From assembly GCA_018828205.1 (NCBI GenBank), contig JAHJWA010000394.1, positions 1 through 10,309 of the forward strand: a stretch of DNA of 10,309 bases, given 5' to 3'. Position 1 is the stretch's first letter. Each line of letters starts with the position of its first letter. The notes under the pieces were generated by a model, which searched no databases, was not told the DNA's origin, and was given only the letters and a program-made list of their open reading frames with translations. This DNA comes from Alphaproteobacteria bacterium (GTDB lineage: Bacteria > Pseudomonadota > Alphaproteobacteria > Sphingomonadales > Sphingomonadaceae). This document shows, piece after piece, positions 7,188 to 10,309 of this stretch. A program made the position numbers and the translations under genes.

Positions 7188-9831
7188 GCGAGCGGCTCAC
7201 CTGCTCGAAGGTGTCGCGCGAGAGCTGCGAGGCGCCCGCGATCCGCTCGAGCTCGCCGCGCATCAGCGCCGCACGCCCGGGCTCGATCCGCCGCCAGCGC
7301 CCCAGCGCGGGGACGAATCGCGCGGCGGTCTGCGAATTGATCGGGTCGAGCTCGAGGATGAGATCGGCGATCAGCCGGTAGCCTTCACCGCTGGCCGCGT
7401 GGAAGGCCTGCGGATTGCCCGCGAAGGCCATGTAGAGCGACCGCGCCCGGTTGGGGTTGCGCAGCGTGAAGTCCCCGTGGTTGCGCAGCGTCTTCACATG
7501 CTCGATCGCCTGCGGGTGCAGCGAGGACGCCTGCAGCGCGAACCATTTGTCGATCACCAGCTCGTTGCCGCGATAGCGGTTGTAGAAATCGAGCAGCTTG
7601 GCGGTGCGGTCCGCGGTGCCGAGCCCCGCGAGCACCATCAGCGCGCCCTGGCGGTCGGTCATGGTGGTGGCGCCGTCATATTGCGCCGCCGCCATGTTCG
7701 ACGCGAGTTGCGGGTCGGCGGCGGCCAGATAGGTCAGCGCCAGCGTCTTGACCTTGCGCGCACCCTGCGCCGCGGCGTCGAGCGTTCCGGGGGCCTGGCT
7801 GGCGCGCTCGTGCAGTTCGACCAGCCCGTCACCCAGCTCGCGGCCGAGCCAGGCCTTGAGCGTCTCGCGCTCGGCGTGGATCGCGCCCGGATCGGCGACC
7901 AGCGCCTGCTCCATCAGATAGGTTTCGCTGGGCAGCATCATCAACTCGCCGCGCATCTGGTCGTCGATCCGGTCGTCGGCCAGCACCGCGGCCAGCGCGG
8001 TGCGGATCGCCTCGCGCCCGGCATCGCGTTCGTCCGCGGCAAGCCCGCCGGCGACGACATCGCCGAGATGCCCGACCACCAGATCCTGCATCGCCTCGTA
8101 GCGCGCGAAGGGATCGTCGTCCCTGGCGGCGAGGAAGGTCAGCTCCTCGCGCGGGATGTCGCGCTCGATCCGCACCGGGGCGGAAAAGCCGCGGTTGACC
8201 GAGAGCACCGGCGGCGCGGCGAAGCCTTCGAAACGCAGCGTCTCGCTGGCCTCGTTGAGCACCACCAGCTGTTCCCCGCGATGCGTCCCGCTGTCACGGT
8301 CGAACAGCGCGATCCTGAGCGGGATCGGCATCGGCTGCTTGTCGGGCTGGCCCGGGGTGGGGGGAACCTCCTGCGACAGCGTGAGCGTCGCGGTCTCGCC
8401 CTCGTGCGACAGCGCGACGGTGACCCTGGGCGTCCCCGCCTGCGAATACCACAGCCGGAAGCGCTCAAGGTCCAGCCCGGCGCCGTCCTCGATCGCCGTG
8501 ACGAAATCCTCGCAGGTCGCCGCCTCGCCATCGTGGCGCTCGAAATAGAGATCGCAGCCTTTGCGGAAGGCTTCCTCGCCCGCCATGCTGCGCATCATCC
8601 GGATCACCTCGGCGCCCTTGTTGTAGATCGTCGCGGTGTAGAAATTCGAGATCTCCTGATAGCTGTCGGGCCGGATCGGATGCGCCAGCGGGCCCGAATC
8701 CTCGGGGAACTGCACCGAGCGCAGCACGCGGACATCGCCGATCCGCTTGACCGGGGCGCTGCCCATGGCCTGGCTGAACAGCTGGTCGCGCAGCACGGTG
8801 AAGCCTTCCTTGAGGCTGAGCTGGAACCAGTCGCGGCAGGTGACGCGGTTGCCCGACCAATTGTGGAAATACTCATGCGCGATCACGCCCTCGACCGCGT
8901 CGAAATCGCCATCGGTGGCGGTGTCGATATCGGCGAGGACGTATTTGGTGTTGAAGACGTTGAGCCCCTTGTTCTCCATCGCCCCCATGTTGAAATCGCT
9001 GACCGCGACGATGTTGTAGATATCGAGATCGTATTCGCGTCCGAAGGTCTCCTCGTCCCAGGCCATCGAACGCTTGAGGCTCTCCATCGCGTGCCCGGTG
9101 CGGTCCAGATCGCCGTCGCGAACGAAGATGTTGAGCGCCACCTCGCGCCCGCCCATGGTGGTGAAGCTGTCGCTGCGCGCGACCAGATCGCCCGCCACCA
9201 GCGCGAACAGATAGGAGGGCTTGGGCCAGGGATCGTGCCATTCGGCCCAGTGGTGCTCGCCGTCGTCACCCTCCGCGGTGCAATTGCCGTTGGCAAGCAG
9301 CACCGGGAACTGCGCCTTGGGCGCGCGCATCCTCACGGTGTAGACGCTGAGCACATCGGGCCGGTCGGGGAAGAAGGTGATCCGGCGGAAGCCCTCGGCC
9401 TCGCATTGCGTGCAGAGCATGCCGTTGGAGGCGAACAGCCCCATGAGCTGCGAGTTGCCGGCAGGGTCGATCTCGGTGACCAGGGTCAGCTCGTGCGAAT
9501 CGCCCGGCAGGGTGACGATCAGATCGTCGCCCTCCATCGTGTAACTGTTGGTCACTTCCCCGTCGCGGCGCAGCTCGACCAGCTTGAGCCCCTCGCCATT
9601 GAGGCGGATCGTTGGCGAGCGCTCGGCCTCGGTATTGCGCTCGAGCGTCAGCTTGGCCTCGACCCGCGTCCGGTCGAGCCCGAGGTCGAAATCGAGATGC
9701 GTCGCCGCCACCCGCCAGGGAAAGGGTGCGTAATCCTCGCGCCGGATCAGCGCAGGCGTCTGCGGCTCGACCGCGGCATCGGCCATCTCGGGATTGCCAT
9801 CGGGGGTGGCGGGGGTGCGGGCGATATCCAT
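7180..9831 (-). CDS. pepN: Aminopeptidase N, M1 zinc metallopeptidase
   Basis: This 883-residue cytosolic enzyme removes N-terminal amino acids from peptides in the last steps of protein turnover. No signal peptide is seen. An N-terminal beta domain (about 30-215) precedes the catalytic domain. The substrate-anchoring G283-A-M-E-N motif is intact. The zinc site is H319-E320-Y-F-H323 with E342 nineteen residues after the second His, the M1 spacing. Y403 in ATIYNKGAEV matches the catalytic Tyr of E. coli PepN. The region from about 465 to 565 is the Ig-like domain and 570-883 the helical C-terminal domain, so length and layout fit the gammaproteobacterial-type PepN rather than shorter M1 enzymes. 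The ATG at 9831 lacks a clear Shine-Dalgarno. ATG at codon 16 (MADAAVEPQTP) is an alternative that keeps the whole fold, because the family homology begins near REDYAP (31-36). Confidence 0.97.
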   Translation of the reverse strand: MDIARTPATPDGNPEMADAAVEPQTPALIRREDYAPFPWRVAATHLDFDLGLDRTRVEAKLTLERNTEAERSPTIRLNGEGLKLVELRRDGEVTNSYTMEGDDLIVTLPGDSHELTLVTEIDPAGNSQLMGLFASNGMLCTQCEAEGFRRITFFPDRPDVLSVYTVRMRAPKAQFPVLLANGNCTAEGDDGEHHWAEWHDPWPKPSYLFALVAGDLVARSDSFTTMGGREVALNIFVRDGDLDRTGHAMESLKRSMAWDEETFGREYDLDIYNIVAVSDFNMGAMENKGLNVFNTKYVLADIDTATDGDFDAVEGVIAHEYFHNWSGNRVTCRDWFQLSLKEGFTVLRDQLFSQAMGSAPVKRIGDVRVLRSVQFPEDSGPLAHPIRPDSYQEISNFYTATIYNKGAEVIRMMRSMAGEEAFRKGCDLYFERHDGEAATCEDFVTAIEDGAGLDLERFRLWYSQAGTPRVTVALSHEGETATLTLSQEVPPTPGQPDKQPMPIPLRIALFDRDSGTHRGEQLVVLNEASETLRFEGFAAPPVLSVNRGFSAPVRIERDIPREELTFLAARDDDPFARYEAMQDLVVGHLGDVVAGGLAADERDAGREAIRTALAAVLADDRIDDQMRGELMMLPSETYLMEQALVADPGAIHAERETLKAWLGRELGDGLVELHERASQAPGTLDAAAQGARKVKTLALTYLAAADPQLASNMAAAQYDGATTMTDRQGALMVLAGLGTADRTAKLLDFYNRYRGNELVIDKWFALQASSLHPQAIEHVKTLRNHGDFTLRNPNRARSLYMAFAGNPQAFHAASGEGYRLIADLILELDPINSQTAARFVPALGRWRRIEPGRAALMRGELERIAGASQLSRDTFEQVSRSLG
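7196..7202 (-). promoter_or_regulatory. Ribosome binding site supporting the pgeF TTG start
   Basis: AGGTGAG on the minus strand, eight bases before TTG at 7187 and inside the pepN coding sequence. It is the main reason for choosing the TTG start over the downstream GTG. Confidence 0.55.
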
Positions 9832-9898
9832 TGCGCGTGTATTCCAATCTTCGCAGCGTGAGGCTTTAATATGGGGAGCTTTGAGCTAATACGAACCG
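9832..9898. promoter_or_regulatory. Divergent promoter region between pepN and the SDR gene
   Basis: This 67-bp spacer separates two divergent genes and is AT-richer than its surroundings. On the plus strand TAATAC (9887-9892) resembles a -10 element, placing a start site almost at the SDR ATG (9899). On the minus strand TATTAA (near 9866-9871) is a possible -10 for pepN. No good -35 elements were found, so these are tentative. Confidence 0.35.
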
Positions 9899-10309
9899 AT
9901 GTCGCGATTGTTCATTTTCGGCCTGGGCTACACCGCCAAGCGGATCGCGCAAGCGCTCGGCGCGAAAGGCTGGGCAGTGGTCGCCACCGGCAGCGACGGG
10001 ACGCTGGATTTCGCCGATCGCGATGCGGTGGGCGAGGCGCTCGCGCAATGCACCCATGTGCTCTCCTCGGTCCCGCCCTCCGAAGGCAGCGACCCGGTGC
10101 TCGACCTCTATGCCGCAGCGCTGGGGGGCAAGTGGCTCGGCTATCTCTCCTCCACCGGCGTCTATGGCGATGCCCAGGGCGCCTGGGTCGACGAGGCCTC
10201 GCCCACCGGCACCGGGCGCCGCAGCGCGCGCGCGGAATGCGATTCGCGCTGGCTTGAGCTGGGCGCGCGCGTCTTCCGGCTGCCGGGAATCTACGGCCCC
10301 GGGCGCAGC
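9899..10309 (+). CDS. SDR-type NAD(P)-dependent oxidoreductase/epimerase, YeeZ-like (partial, 3' end beyond window)
   Basis: The reading frame from ATG at 9899 runs open to the window edge, giving 137 residues with no stop. It starts MSRLFIFGLGYTAKRIAQAL, a Rossmann dinucleotide-binding loop (G8-L-G10-Y-T-A13). LSSTGVYG follows at 83-90 and RLPGIYGPGR at 127-136, both characteristic of the extended/atypical SDR group that includes E. coli YeeZ. The substrate is unknown for this group, and only the N-terminal half is visible. It is the only plus-strand gene here and diverges from pepN. No Shine-Dalgarno lies at normal distance (GGGGAG is about 20 bases upstream). An overlapping ATG at 9871 is in a different frame and does not give this protein. 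The family call is reliable; the function is not known. Confidence 0.88.
   Translation, partial: MSRLFIFGLGYTAKRIAQALGAKGWAVVATGSDGTLDFADRDAVGEALAQCTHVLSSVPPSEGSDPVLDLYAAALGGKWLGYLSSTGVYGDAQGAWVDEASPTGTGRRSARAECDSRWLELGARVFRLPGIYGPGRS

Noticed and set aside
6796..9861. A 1021-codon open frame on the plus strand, antisense to pepN and pgeF.
   Set aside because: It is rich in Arg, His, Gly and Asp with no recognisable domain, and lies opposite two genes with intact catalytic motifs. Long antisense frames are common in GC-rich genomes.
9871..10257. A 128-codon plus-strand frame starting at the ATG at 9871.
   Set aside because: It is out of frame with the SDR protein that starts at 9899, which carries the Rossmann and YGPGR motifs. 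The 9871 frame gives an Arg-rich sequence with no motifs.

Overview
The window is ordinary core-genome sequence from a GC-rich alphaproteobacterium. The bc1 genes are in Rieske–cyt b–cyt c1 order, the proteins have alphaproteobacterial character, and apt follows the cytochrome c1 gene. Together these suggest Sphingomonadales, perhaps an Erythrobacter-like lineage; this placement comes from reading the sequence, not from a search. Every complete gene is on the minus strand, so transcription runs from high to low coordinates. The exception is a partial plus-strand gene that enters at the right edge.

In transcription order from the right: pepN (M1 aminopeptidase N, 7180-9831) overlaps by 8 bp a TTG-started pgeF (peptidoglycan editing factor, 6525-7187). 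A 203-bp spacer (6322-6524) holds a perfect 8-bp-arm dyad and probably the promoter of the respiratory operon. petA-petB-petC (Rieske, cytochrome b, cytochrome c1; 6321 down to 3546) encode a complete three-subunit ubiquinol:cytochrome c oxidoreductase (complex III). The operon ends in a strong intrinsic terminator (3485-3519), and the adenine phosphoribosyltransferase gene apt (2933-3481) starts four bases beyond its T tract. After a 130-bp spacer with no convincing gene comes a CPA1-type cation:proton antiporter with a C-terminal RCK-like domain (952-2802). It overlaps by an ATGA junction a small OmpA-family peptidoglycan-binding lipoprotein (284-955). A tRNA-Gly(TCC) with encoded CCA lies at 170-243. 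Bases 1-169 hold no recognisable gene.

To the right of pepN, a 67-bp divergent spacer leads to a plus-strand gene (9899 to the window end). It encodes the N-terminal 137 residues of an atypical SDR/YeeZ-like NAD(P)-dependent epimerase-type protein.

I see no mobile element, CRISPR array, prophage, defence island or candidate new system. The points worth a second look are small: the petC terminator abutting the apt start, translational coupling of an ion antiporter with an envelope lipoprotein, a degenerate nucleotide-binding loop in the antiporter's RCK-like domain, the dyad upstream of the pet operon, and a possibly leaderless SDR gene.
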